Assembly: GCF_003311635.1 (NCBI RefSeq)
Contig: NZ_QEXL01000005.1
Location: 42,426-106,425, forward strand
Direction of reading: 5' to 3'
DNA length: 64,000 bases
DNA from: Novacetimonas cocois
Lineage (GTDB): Bacteria > Pseudomonadota > Alphaproteobacteria > Acetobacterales > Acetobacteraceae
Below, one piece after another: positions 1 to 8,791 of the stretch (positions are counted from its first letter, which is position 1; each line of letters begins with the position of its first letter). Both the position numbers and the translations under genes were made by a program. The notes under the pieces are model-generated. The model saw only the letters and a list, made by a program, of their open reading frames with translations, ran no database searches and had not been told where the DNA came from.

Positions 1-1
1 G

Positions 2-100
2 CATGGCGAGAAGGATGCTGATGAACACAGCACCGGCACCCGGGGCGGCACGCACGAACAACACGTCAAGGCGGGCCAGCAAAGCCACAAGAATACCTGA
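2..100 (+). CDS. KGG-repeat stress protein, C-terminal fragment
   Basis: An open frame runs in from the left edge and stops with TGA at 98-100, giving 32 residues. The segment RGGTHEQHVKAGQQSHKN resembles the Gly-Gly repeats of the KGG (YciG/con-10-like) stress proteins, which are small, hydrophilic and Gly/Lys/His-rich. The next gene encodes a DUF892 protein; in enterobacteria yciG lies in an operon with the DUF892 genes yciF and yciE, so the pairing supports the call. The start lies outside the window. The fragment is short, so the family assignment rests on one repeat plus context. Confidence 0.55.
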   Translation, partial: HGEKDADEHSTGTRGGTHEQHVKAGQQSHKNT

Positions 101-229
101 TGTCGTGTTGAATACGGGGAATGTCGGTAATCCGCTGGCGTTCCCCGGCAACTGAATGCTCCGATCAGCGCATTGACTGCCTTGTGCCAATCAGGCGCCC
201 GGCATCTTTTCGAAAAATGGAGAAAACCA

Positions 230-733
230 ATGAGCCTGTTTTCGAAACCGATAGAAACCCTTGATGACCTGTTCGTGCATACGCTTCAGGACATCTACTA
301 TGCTGAAAATCAGATCGTCAAGAACCTGCCCACCATGGCGGAAAAGGCTGCCGCACCGGAACTGAAGGCCGCGTTTCAGAACCACCTGACGGAAACGGAG
401 GGGCATGTACGCAGGCTGGAACAGGTATTCCAGATGCACGGTCAGCCCGTCAAAGGTGTGACATGCCAGGCAATGGACGGAATCCTTGCCGAGGCAAAGG
501 ACATCATCAGTGACTGCGATGATCCCGAGGTCCGTGACGCTGCCATGCTTTCGGCCGCCCAGGCCGTCGAGCATTATGAAATAACCCGTTACGGCAGCCT
601 TATCGCCTATGCCAAACAGCTTGGTCGGGCGGATTGTGCGAACGTCCTTGAGCAGACGCTTGAGGAAGAAAAAGCCGCAGATCAGAAACTGACACGTCTT
701 GCCGGAATGGGCATAAATCAGCATGCAGCCTGA
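230..733 (+). CDS. DUF892 (YciE/YciF) ferritin-like stress protein
   Basis: The 167-residue product begins MSLFSKPIETLDDLFVHTLQ and contains the DUF892 signature IYYAENQIVKNLPTMAEKA, followed by a four-helix ferritin-like pattern with candidate metal ligands: E in YYAENQ, EGH near residue 60, E-HYE near 120, and EEE near 155. The start at 230 is preferred over an upstream in-frame ATG at 173 because GGAGA lies just ahead of it and homology begins there. Members are linked to stress and stationary phase; their iron or oxidant chemistry is not firmly established. It lies 129 bases after the KGG-type stop and is probably cotranscribed with it. Confidence 0.85.
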   Translation: MSLFSKPIETLDDLFVHTLQDIYYAENQIVKNLPTMAEKAAAPELKAAFQNHLTETEGHVRRLEQVFQMHGQPVKGVTCQAMDGILAEAKDIISDCDDPEVRDAAMLSAAQAVEHYEITRYGSLIAYAKQLGRADCANVLEQTLEEEKAADQKLTRLAGMGINQHAA

Positions 734-968
734 TGGCTGAAGCGTTTTTTCCAGACAAGCCGTAAGACGGATCCTCCTTCCTGTCGGACAGAAAGCAAGA
801 TGCAGGCGAAGTGCGGAGGCCGGACCGATGAGGTCTGCAGATATTCCGCAGAATATTAAGGGCGCTTTATCATCATTGCTGGCGGGTCATATGCCGACAG
901 GAAGACCGGGCACTGGAATTGGGTTCCTGCGACCTTGATGGTCGGGACATCAATCCATTTCCTGATGT

Positions 969-988
969 AGATATTTGAAAAAATATCT
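969..988. promoter_or_regulatory. AT-rich hairpin, 8-bp arms
   Basis: AGATATTT and AAATATCT are perfect inverted arms separated by GAAA. There is no following T-run, so a classical terminator is unlikely. With the palindrome ten bases downstream it may form a regulatory site for the TPP-enzyme gene; this is inference. Confidence 0.4.
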
Positions 989-998
989 ATGTCAGCAG

Positions 999-1016
999 AC
1001 GATTTCTAGAAATCGT
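999..1016. promoter_or_regulatory. 18-bp perfect palindrome, candidate operator
   Basis: ACGATTTCTAGAAATCGT is identical to its reverse complement. A dyad of this length without a loop is typical of a dimeric repressor or activator site. It lies about 190 bases upstream of the TPP-enzyme start. No regulator gene is adjacent. Confidence 0.45.
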
Positions 1017-1204
1017 TTGAATATTTCCGGATGATCTCCAATCGCTGATGCGACTCCGAGTAAAGCCCTTACCCATATCTAATCACAAGAAGACGGATTT
1101 CCTGTCGCCCGGACAGGAAGGTTCACCGTCAGAGCTGCCATGATCGTTGGCAACCTTCTTGAATTCTCGACGTTGCCCGGATGAATCCAGTTGGAGAGCG
1201 CGAG

Positions 1205-2992
1205 ATGAACGTCAGCGAATTCTTATGGAAACGTCTTCAGGAATGGGGCCTCAGACGCGCTTACGGTTATCCGGGCGATGGGGCAGGCGGAATAGATGTG
1301 GCCCTGCAACGTGAAGTGGATGCAGGCCATGTCGAATACGTTCAGGTGCGACATGAGGAAATGGCGGCGTTCATGGCAACAGCCCATGCCAAGTTTACCG
1401 GGCAGGTGGGACTGTGTTTCGCCACATCAGGTCCCGGTGCCATCCACCTGCTGAACGGACTTTATGATGCCAAGCTGGACCATGTCGGTGTCGTGGCGAT
1501 CATGGGCCAGCAGGCCCGCACGGCGATTGGCACGAATTACCAGCAGGAGGTGGACCTGCAGTCGCTGTGCAAGGATGTGGCGTGCGAATACATCGTCACC
1601 GTAACCGAACCATCGCAGATGCGCCACGCGCTGGACCGGGCCGTGCGGATCGCACGCGACAAACGCGCCCCCACGGTCGTGATCGTGCCCAACGACCTGC
1701 AGGAATTACCCTATTCGGATCCGCCAATGGCCCACGGTTCAACCCATACGGGCATTGGCATGACAATCGGCAGCACGGTGCCGGAGGAGACCGGCCTGCA
1801 TCTTGCTGCCGACATCCTGAACGCGGGCAGGAAGGTTGCGATCCTGGCCGGTGCCGGTGCGCTGGAGGCAACGGATCAGTTGCTCCAGATCGCGGAAATC
1901 CTCGGGGCAGGGATCGCCAAGGCGCTGCTGGGCAAGGCTGCCGTGCCGGATGAACTCCCGTTCGTGACCGGCTCGATCGGTCTGCTGGGCACAAAGCCGT
2001 CATGGGACATCATGAAGGAATGCGACACGTTCCTCATGGTGGGATCATCATTTCCCTATAGCGAATTCCTGCCCAAGCCGGGGCAGGCGCGTGGCGTGCA
2101 GATCGACATCAACGGCGCCAACCTGTCCCTGCGTTACCCGATGGAGGTCAACCTGCAGGGCGACAGTGCCGCGACACTGCGTGCCCTGATCCCGCTGCTG
2201 CAGCGCAAGAGTGACCGCGCCTGGCGTGCCCGTATCGAAAAGGAAGTGGCCCAGTGGTGGAAGGTACTGGAAGCCCGCGCCATGACCAGTGCCTGTCCGC
2301 TCAACCCGCAACGCGTGTTCTGGGAGCTGTCGCCGCGCCTGCCGGAGAACGCCATCATCACGGCGGATTCCGGTTCCGTCGCCAACTGGTATGCGCGCGA
2401 CCTGAAAATGCGTCGTGGCATGAAGGCCTCCCTGTCTGGCGGTCTGGCCTCGCTGGGGGCGGGGACACCTTATGCCGTGGCGGGCAAGATGGCCTATCCC
2501 GATCGTACCGTCATTGCCTGCATGGGCGATGGGGCTATGCAGATGAACGGACTGAATGTGATGATCACGATTTCCAAATACTGGAAGCAGTGGTCCAATC
2601 CGAAACTGATCGTGCTGGTCCTGAACAATCAGGACCTCAATCAGGTGACATGGGAGGAGCGCATCCAGCTTGGCAAGGGCAAGACGGAATCAACCCAGTC
2701 CATCCCGGATTTTCCCTATCATCGGTATGCCGAACTGCTGGGCCTCAAGGGTATTTACGTTGACGATCCCGATCATGTCGGCATCGCATGGGAAGACGCC
2801 CTGAGTGCCGATCGACCGGTCATTCTGGAGGCACGAACCGACCCCAATGTACCGCCGCTGCCACCGCATATCACCCTGCAGCAGGCCAAGGCCTTCCTGA
2901 CCCCACTCCCCACGGAGCCCGAGCGGGGCAGCGTCATTCTGGGTTCGGCAAAGGAAATGCTGGCTTCCATCCTGCCAAGCGGAAAATCCTGA
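1205..2992 (+). CDS. thiamine-pyrophosphate-requiring enzyme (pyruvate oxidase/acetolactate synthase fold)
   Basis: The 595-residue protein has the three-domain layout of the POX/ALS family: an N-terminal pyrimidine-binding domain with the activating Glu in VRHEE (about residue 51), a central domain near 200-330, and a C-terminal diphosphate domain with GDGAMQM (441-443 GDG) and NN at 474-475, the Mg/TPP signature. Start 1205 is chosen because GGAGAG sits just upstream; an ATG at 1181 would add eight residues lacking homology. Substrate cannot be read from sequence: pyruvate oxidase, decarboxylase or acetolactate synthase remain possible, although no ALS small subunit is adjacent. It is likely a single-gene transcript. 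Confidence 0.85.
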   Translation: MNVSEFLWKRLQEWGLRRAYGYPGDGAGGIDVALQREVDAGHVEYVQVRHEEMAAFMATAHAKFTGQVGLCFATSGPGAIHLLNGLYDAKLDHVGVVAIMGQQARTAIGTNYQQEVDLQSLCKDVACEYIVTVTEPSQMRHALDRAVRIARDKRAPTVVIVPNDLQELPYSDPPMAHGSTHTGIGMTIGSTVPEETGLHLAADILNAGRKVAILAGAGALEATDQLLQIAEILGAGIAKALLGKAAVPDELPFVTGSIGLLGTKPSWDIMKECDTFLMVGSSFPYSEFLPKPGQARGVQIDINGANLSLRYPMEVNLQGDSAATLRALIPLLQRKSDRAWRARIEKEVAQWWKVLEARAMTSACPLNPQRVFWELSPRLPENAIITADSGSVANWYARDLKMRRGMKASLSGGLASLGAGTPYAVAGKMAYPDRTVIACMGDGAMQMNGLNVMITISKYWKQWSNPKLIVLVLNNQDLNQVTWEERIQLGKGKTESTQSIPDFPYHRYAELLGLKGIYVDDPDHVGIAWEDALSADRPVILEARTDPNVPPLPPHITLQQAKAFLTPLPTEPERGSVILGSAKEMLASILPSGKS

Positions 2993-3081
2993 TGCACCCG
3001 TGTCTGGAGCCCGGTCTGAACAAGGCCTGATCTAGCAGACAGCAGGTTATTTTTCAGATCAGGCTGTCATGCAGGCAGCAG

Positions 3082-3430
3082 TTACGCCGCGAACCGCTCT
3101 CCGACCATTTCCTCGCTTTTTGCCCACAATGCCTCGGCATGTGCCGGATCAACGGCATAGGGCCCGGACACCCTCATCAAGCAGCCCCATGGGTGCGTCA
3201 TTGGGAATGACCGGGGCGAACGTGGCAGTCCTCGCAATAATGTCCGCCCATTGCATCAGCAGATGCAACGACACCAGCCCATACCGAGGTCGCAGCACCC
3301 TGCGGAACTGTCTTGAACTCGAATGGCGGTTCACTCGCGGCAGCCGCCTGAGCGTTGATCTGCGCTTCCATTGCTTCCAGTGCGCCCTCTGACAGATAAC
3401 GCACGAGTTCCGCGGACGGCGTGAATTCCC
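3082..3430 (-). pseudogene. decayed short-chain dehydrogenase, C-terminal remnant
   Basis: Read on the minus strand, three different frames together spell the C-terminal third of a retinol-dehydrogenase-like SDR: a segment around FKTVPQGAATSVWAGV with GGHYCEDC, then after a frame change APVIPNDAPMGLLDEGVR, then after another change YAVDPAHAEALWAKSEEMVG ending at a TAA (3084-3082). The N-terminal two thirds, with the NAD motif and YxxxK, are missing; sequence beyond about 3430 no longer resembles the family. Two frameshifts plus truncation indicate a dead gene. Confidence 0.75.
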
Positions 3431-4289
3431 GGTGGTAGAGCAGGGGCGTCTTTGGCTGAAGAGTCATCAGTATCGCGTTGTGCGCAATCATGAACAGCAT
3501 AACTGTAAAGATGCGCTGGAGAGAGGCACAGGTGGCGAATGATTGCGATCTGGTTCTTTGATCATCATCGGGGATTGCTGCTGTTGTGATAATCGACAGG
3601 CGGCACGGAACAGGGGGCAAAGAGGACGGAGATTGCGATATTCCGGGATCATTTCCCGCCGCATAAAGACGCCATGCTGTGATCAAGGGCATATATCACG
3701 GTTAAATTCCCGCATGTCCTGTCATTTGGGTTGGATTATGCTCTTAACAAACATCACAAATATAAATTGCACATAAATAATAATTTCCAGACGATTCCTG
3801 GGTATGCTGATTCGAATTTAAGAAATTGAAGATGTGTGGATATTTAAATTTACAATACACAAAACATTAATCTGCATTGACAGATTCGTTACCTCGATGT
3901 TTTCGATATTAGAGCAATACATATTATTTTATTGCAATGCGGATTGATGGTTGAGAAGTTGTCGTCACTCATTCCTCTTTATTGAAAGCAGGCTGGAATG
4001 CTCCAGAATAAGTGAACGCCATGAATTGCGGATAAAATTTCAAAGCGGCTGTCAGGTAAAAGAACCGCATATGATATCCGGAATCTGTTCTGTTTATAAA
4101 AAATAAAAATACGCGATATAGGCAGTTTGGAACATATGAATTGTTGAATTCTGATGTGATAAATTCCGTTCGCATGATCCTGTCTTCACTGCTGTTCGCA
4201 GTCGTGGATTGCCAAAAAAACAACAAGACGAGCCATGATCCTGATGCGCTGTATCCGGATCAGGCCCCCTGGGGGCGGAGACAACCATA
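3431..4289. other. AT-rich intergenic region
   Basis: About 860 bases without a convincing gene. From roughly 3690 to 4230 the composition is much more AT-rich than the flanking genes, with short poorly coding frames on both strands. It probably contains the promoter of the dehydrogenase cluster starting at 4290, and may mark a deletion or insertion scar next to the SDR remnant. Confidence 0.5.
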
Positions 4290-5015
4290 ATGCCGGACAA
4301 GAAAAGTTTAAAAAACCGTCGATTATTCCTGCAGCAGGCGCTTGCCGCGGTCCCGGGCATGACGCTGCTTGGCATTACAGGTCATCAGTCGCTGTTCGCA
4401 TCGACGGCCTGGGCGGCACCGGGGCAGCAGACGCCTTATCGTCCAACATTCTTTACCGCTGCCGAATGGATGTTCATCAATGCGGCTGCTGACCGGCTTA
4501 TTCCATCCAATGAGGACGGGCCGGGGGCGGTTGAACTTGGCGTTCCCGAATTCATCGACCGACAGATGGAAAGTGGTTACGGTCATGGTGAATTCTGGTA
4601 CATGAGCGGCCCGTTCGTGACGGACGTTGATTTTACCCTCGGGTATCAGCTTCAGTTCACGCCACGCGAATTTTATCGCGCCGCGATCGCGGATATTGAT
4701 CAGGCATGCGTGAACATGCACGGGCATGTGTTTGCCGGGCTGGATGCGGCGACACAGGACAGCGTGCTTGAAAAGCTGCAGGCAGGCACGTTCACGCTTC
4801 CCCATATTGCGAAACCTGCTGAATTCTTCATTCAGTTACTGGCGAATACAAAGGAAGGTTATTTTTCTGACCCGATGTATGGCGGCAACCGCCATATGGG
4901 AAGCTGGAAAATGATCGGTTTCCCCGGCGCGCGGGCCGATTTTGCCGACTGGATGCTTCAGCCGGGCAGGGTCTATCCGCTGGGACCGGTTTCCATACAA
5001 GGCGAAAAAGCATAA
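4290..5015 (+). CDS. gluconate 2-dehydrogenase-type small subunit (subunit 3), Tat-exported
   Basis: The 241-residue protein is the small subunit of a membrane-associated FAD dehydrogenase. Its N-terminus carries a twin-arginine motif, NRRLFLQ at residues 9-15, then a hydrophobic stretch ending AWA near residue 42. The rest matches the gluconate_2-dh3 family, including TAAEWMFINAAADRLIPSNE. In these complexes the small subunit carries the folded flavoprotein through the Tat pore, because the large subunit has no signal of its own. It precedes the GMC gene by four bases and the cytochrome gene follows, the usual three-subunit order. Confidence 0.88.
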   Translation: MPDKKSLKNRRLFLQQALAAVPGMTLLGITGHQSLFASTAWAAPGQQTPYRPTFFTAAEWMFINAAADRLIPSNEDGPGAVELGVPEFIDRQMESGYGHGEFWYMSGPFVTDVDFTLGYQLQFTPREFYRAAIADIDQACVNMHGHVFAGLDAATQDSVLEKLQAGTFTLPHIAKPAEFFIQLLANTKEGYFSDPMYGGNRHMGSWKMIGFPGARADFADWMLQPGRVYPLGPVSIQGEKA

Positions 5016-5019
5016 TCCC

Positions 5020-6798
5020 ATGACGACAACACTGAAATCCGTTGATGCGGTAGTCATCGGTCTTGGATGGACCGGTTCGATCCTCAGCATGGAGCTTGCA
5101 AGTTCCGGTCTTTCCGTTGTGGCGCTGGAACGTGGCGCCTATCGCGATACCTCACCGGACTGGAGTTATCCTAAGGCCGCCGATGAACTGAAATATGGCA
5201 TCCGGGGCGAACTGTTCCAGAGACTGTCAAAGGATACGGTAACCATTAGGCACGCGGTCGATGGTACGGCGGTTCCATATCGACAGCTTAATGCCTTTCT
5301 GTTGCCCAATAACGTGGGGGGCGCGGGTGTCCACTGGAACGGGCAGCATTATCGCCCATCGCCGGAGGATCTGAAATTCTACAGTCATAATGTCGAACGT
5401 TATGGTGCGAAATTTCTTCCCGAAGATATGACGATCCAGGATTACGACGTAACGTATGATGAGCTGGAGCCCTATCTTGACCAGTTCGAGCGGTTATGCG
5501 GAACTTCGGGGCAGGCGGGCAATATCGGGGGAAAAATTATCGCCGGGGGCAATCCGTTCGAAGGGCCGCGTTCACGCGGGTATCCCACGCCGCCACTGCC
5601 CGATACCGAAGGTGCCCTGCGTTTTGCGGCTGCCGCGAAACAGCTGGGTTATTCCCCATTTCCCCAACCGGCCGCCAACTGCTCCCAGCCATGGACCAAT
5701 CCGTATGGCGTACGGTTGGGGCCATGTAACCTGTGCGGATACTGCGAACGGTATGGATGTTATCTCTATTCCAAGGCATCTCCGCAGACGACAATTCTGC
5801 CGGCACTGCTGCAGAAATCGAATTTCGAGATGCGCACCCACAGCACGGTGACAAAGATCAACATGTCCGCGGATGGAAAGCGCGCGACAGGCGTGACCTA
5901 TGTCGATGCGGCAGGCAGGGAAGTCATCCAGCCTGCGGATCTGGTCATCCTTTCCTCGTTCCAGATCAACAATGTGCGGCTGCTGCTGCTGTCAGGGATT
6001 GGCAAACCTTATGATCCCCGCACGGGTACGGGGGTGATCGGCAAGAATTTCGCCTATCAGATGATGAGTGAATCCGCCCTGTTCTTTGACAGGGATGCCG
6101 CGATCAATCCCTTTATCGGCGCCGGGGCGGGCGGTCAGCAGATCATCGATGAATTCAACGCGGATCATTTCGACCATGCCCCGCATGGATTTATCGGGGG
6201 CGGTTACATCCTGGGGGGCACAACGGGTGGTCGACCGCTGCAGCAGCTCAATGTCCCGCCCGGCACGCCAGCGTGGGGTGCGAAATGGAAGAAGGCGGCA
6301 AAGGATACCTATCTGCATTCGACGCGTGTCCAGACGCATGCATCCGTAATGTCCTATCGCGATGCCTATATCGATCTTGATCCAACCTATCGCAACGCAC
6401 TGGGCCAGCCGCTGGCGCGCATTACATTCGACTGGCATGAAAACGAATACAGGATGACCAGATTCGTAACGGACCGCGCGCTTGAAATCGTGGCGAAGAT
6501 GAACCCGAAATCGCACACGGTCACCATGCGCCGGTCAGGGGATCATTTCAATACACGGCAGTACCAGACGACACATATCACAGGTGGTGCCATTACAGGC
6601 GCCAACCCGCAGACCAGCGCCGTCAACCGTTACTGTCAGAGCTGGGATGTGCCGAACCTGTTCGTGTTCGGGGCCTCGGCCTTTCCGCAGAACCTTGGGT
6701 ATAACCCGACAGGCCTGATCGGGGGACTGACCTACATGGGCGCGCATGCCATCCGGGAACAGTATCTGAAATCACCCGGCCCACTGGTTTCCGCCTGA
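5020..6798 (+). CDS. GMC-family FAD dehydrogenase, large catalytic subunit
   Basis: The 592-residue flavoprotein opens with the FAD dinucleotide-binding motif GLGWTG (residues 14-19) and ends with the C-terminal GMC block containing TGGAITG and NLGYNPTGLIGG. A four-cysteine patch, CNLCGYCERYGC (Cys 236, 239, 242, 247), lies where related fructose, gluconate and glucose dehydrogenases bind an Fe-S cluster. No signal peptide is present, so export with the Tat small subunit is inferred. Electrons should pass to the cytochrome c encoded next and then to ubiquinone. The family covers gluconate, 2-ketogluconate, sorbitol and fructose dehydrogenases; I cannot decide the substrate. Start 5020 gives the expected N-terminus. 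Confidence 0.88.
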   Translation: MTTTLKSVDAVVIGLGWTGSILSMELASSGLSVVALERGAYRDTSPDWSYPKAADELKYGIRGELFQRLSKDTVTIRHAVDGTAVPYRQLNAFLLPNNVGGAGVHWNGQHYRPSPEDLKFYSHNVERYGAKFLPEDMTIQDYDVTYDELEPYLDQFERLCGTSGQAGNIGGKIIAGGNPFEGPRSRGYPTPPLPDTEGALRFAAAAKQLGYSPFPQPAANCSQPWTNPYGVRLGPCNLCGYCERYGCYLYSKASPQTTILPALLQKSNFEMRTHSTVTKINMSADGKRATGVTYVDAAGREVIQPADLVILSSFQINNVRLLLLSGIGKPYDPRTGTGVIGKNFAYQMMSESALFFDRDAAINPFIGAGAGGQQIIDEFNADHFDHAPHGFIGGGYILGGTTGGRPLQQLNVPPGTPAWGAKWKKAAKDTYLHSTRVQTHASVMSYRDAYIDLDPTYRNALGQPLARITFDWHENEYRMTRFVTDRALEIVAKMNPKSHTVTMRRSGDHFNTRQYQTTHITGGAITGANPQTSAVNRYCQSWDVPNLFVFGASAFPQNLGYNPTGLIGGLTYMGAHAIREQYLKSPGPLVSA

Positions 6799-6808
6799 GG
6801 ACAATGTC

Positions 6809-8140
6809 ATGAAAGCGACATTCAGAAGACCGGCGGCCTGCCTGGGCGGGGTTGCCTTTCTTGTGGCCATGGGCCTTGCAATACAGCCAGCGGACCGGGC
6901 ACATGCACAGACCCCAGTCCAGGCGGATTCCGCGCTGATCGAACATGGGGCGTATGTTGCCGTGCTGGGTGACTGCATGGCCTGTCATACCGTGTCTGGC
7001 AATACGTCCTACAGCGGCGGACTGCCTCTCGCCACGCCGATTGGAACAATATATTCCACGAATATCACGCCGGACAGGCAGACAGGCATCGGAAGCTACA
7101 GTTACGAGGATTTTGAACAGGCGGTCCGGCACGGAATCCGCAAGGATGGGAAAACGCTTTATCCCGCCATGCCCTATCCGGATTTCAGGCATATCAATGA
7201 CGAGGACATGCACGCGCTTTATGCGTTTTTCATGTCGGGCGTAAAGCCGGTGCATCATCAGGACAGGGCGCCTGCGATTTCATGGCCCCTGTCGATGCGG
7301 TGGCCGCTGGCATGGTGGCGCTGGATGTTCGTCCCCAGTGGAGAAGCCCCATCCGCAGCGGTCGCGCATGATGCCCTGGCGGATCGTGGCGCCTACCTTG
7401 TCGAAGGCGCAGGGCACTGTGGCACCTGTCATACACCGCGTGGTTTCGCGCTGGAGCAGAAGGCATTCTCCCCACAGGATGGCAGTGCTTACCTGGCCGG
7501 AAGCCGTATCGATCATTATACCGTAAGCAACCTGCGCGGGGGCGACATTGTGGGTCTTGGTTCATGGAACGAGGACGATATTGTCCGGTTCCTGCAATCG
7601 GGACGCAACCAGCATGCCGCTGTTTTCGGTGGCATGGCGGACGTCGTGTACCAGAGCACGCAGCACATGAGCGAAGCCGACCTGCGTGCAATCGCACATT
7701 TCCTGAAGACACTTCCACCGCCAGCGGATAATCGGAAATTTGCCTATGACCCGGCAGTGAAGCAGGCCCTTTTCAAGGGGGACGTCACCAAACGCGGAGC
7801 TCTGGATTATCTCAATAACTGTGCTGCCTGCCACCGGAGTTCGGGGATGGGGTATGAGGATACGTTCCCGGCGCTTGCGGGTAATCCGGTTGTGAATGAT
7901 CCTGATCCTGCCTCACTTCTTCATATCGTGCTGACAGGTGCCACCATTCCCGGCACTCATGTGGAGCCCACACATTATACGATGCCGTCTTTCGGGGACA
8001 GGCTTTCCGATCAGGAAGTTGCGGATATACTGACCTTTATCCGTTCAGGCTGGGGCAATCATGCCTCTTCCATCGATGCGGAACAGGTTGGGAAGTTCCG
8101 GAAACTCATTGCGCCCACCAATGAAAAGAAAACGTTGTAA
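6809..8140 (+). CDS. tri-heme cytochrome c subunit of the FAD dehydrogenase
   Basis: The 443-residue protein has a Sec signal peptide (cleavage likely after AHA near residue 33) and three heme c motifs: CMACH (56-60), CGTCH (204-208) and CAACH (338-342). Length and heme count match the cytochrome subunits of acetic acid bacterial gluconate and alcohol dehydrogenases. It starts ten bases after the GMC stop with GAGGA upstream, so it is cotranscribed. Role: accept electrons from the flavoprotein on the periplasmic side and reduce ubiquinone. Confidence 0.92.
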   Translation: MKATFRRPAACLGGVAFLVAMGLAIQPADRAHAQTPVQADSALIEHGAYVAVLGDCMACHTVSGNTSYSGGLPLATPIGTIYSTNITPDRQTGIGSYSYEDFEQAVRHGIRKDGKTLYPAMPYPDFRHINDEDMHALYAFFMSGVKPVHHQDRAPAISWPLSMRWPLAWWRWMFVPSGEAPSAAVAHDALADRGAYLVEGAGHCGTCHTPRGFALEQKAFSPQDGSAYLAGSRIDHYTVSNLRGGDIVGLGSWNEDDIVRFLQSGRNQHAAVFGGMADVVYQSTQHMSEADLRAIAHFLKTLPPPADNRKFAYDPAVKQALFKGDVTKRGALDYLNNCAACHRSSGMGYEDTFPALAGNPVVNDPDPASLLHIVLTGATIPGTHVEPTHYTMPSFGDRLSDQEVADILTFIRSGWGNHASSIDAEQVGKFRKLIAPTNEKKTL

Positions 8141-8152
8141 GGTACGCATGCA

Positions 8153-8791
8153 ATGAACACATATCAGACTGGTCTGCCAAATGCCTCATCCGGTCATGCA
8201 ACGAAAATGACCATGACGGGACGCCTGAAATACCGGATGTCGGGGTTGCGTCATTCCATGAAACGAGTATTGATCCCGCGACAGCATGATGCCCGTAAAG
8301 GCATGTCCCGTTCGGGATGTGTCATGGCGGGGGCAGCTGTCTTCTGCATGGCCCCGATTTGGGAAAGCCGGGCTGCCCCACCAGAACTTCCCACGCGTCC
8401 GGTCCTGACCCTTGCCGTGGCCCAGCGCATCGCGGCAGCAGCACAGGGGGAGGCTGATCGTATCCATGCAACGGGCGTCATTGCCGTTGTCGATGACGCG
8501 GGGGAGGTCATTGTCCAGATCCGGATGGATAATGCCTATATGCGTGCAAGTGGAAAGCTGGCACCCGAAAAAGCCCGCTCTGCCGTGATGTTCCGCCGCC
8601 CGACAGCCGTTCTTGAGGCTGCCATTGCAGGGAAACGGCCCGCTCTGGCGACTGCCCGTGGCTTTGTCATGATGAAAGGGGGCGAGCCAATCTTTGTCGG
8701 TGGTCAACTGGTCGGTGGGGTCGGTGTTTCCGTGGATACGCCGGATCACGATGAACAGATCGCGCAGGCCGGGCTTGCAGCCATAAAATAG
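8153..8791 (+). CDS. GlcG/HbpS-type heme-binding domain protein, exported
   Basis: The 212-residue protein has a long basic N-terminus followed by a hydrophobic segment ending ESRAAPP, then a GlcG/HbpS fold: LTLAVAQRIAAAAQGEA, VVDDAGEVIVQIRMD, and the Gly-rich end GGQLVGGVGVS. It follows the cytochrome gene by 12 bases. Family members bind heme or act as accessory proteins to oxidative systems, and they often sit beside dehydrogenase or cytochrome genes. Here a part in cytochrome assembly or heme handling is an inference. An internal ATG at 8258 is an alternative start that would still retain the signal region. Confidence 0.75.
   Translation: MNTYQTGLPNASSGHATKMTMTGRLKYRMSGLRHSMKRVLIPRQHDARKGMSRSGCVMAGAAVFCMAPIWESRAAPPELPTRPVLTLAVAQRIAAAAQGEADRIHATGVIAVVDDAGEVIVQIRMDNAYMRASGKLAPEKARSAVMFRRPTAVLEAAIAGKRPALATARGFVMMKGGEPIFVGGQLVGGVGVSVDTPDHDEQIAQAGLAAIK

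Larger units (their letters stand above)
734..1204. other. intergenic region upstream of the TPP enzyme
   Basis: No credible gene is seen. The stretch holds a perfect hairpin (969-988) and a perfect 18-base palindrome (999-1016), reported separately, and becomes AT-rich before the TPP-enzyme start. It probably contains the promoter of that gene. Confidence 0.5.

Noticed and set aside
3690-4230. AT-rich block as a mobile element
   Set aside because: No transposase, terminal repeats or target duplication visible.
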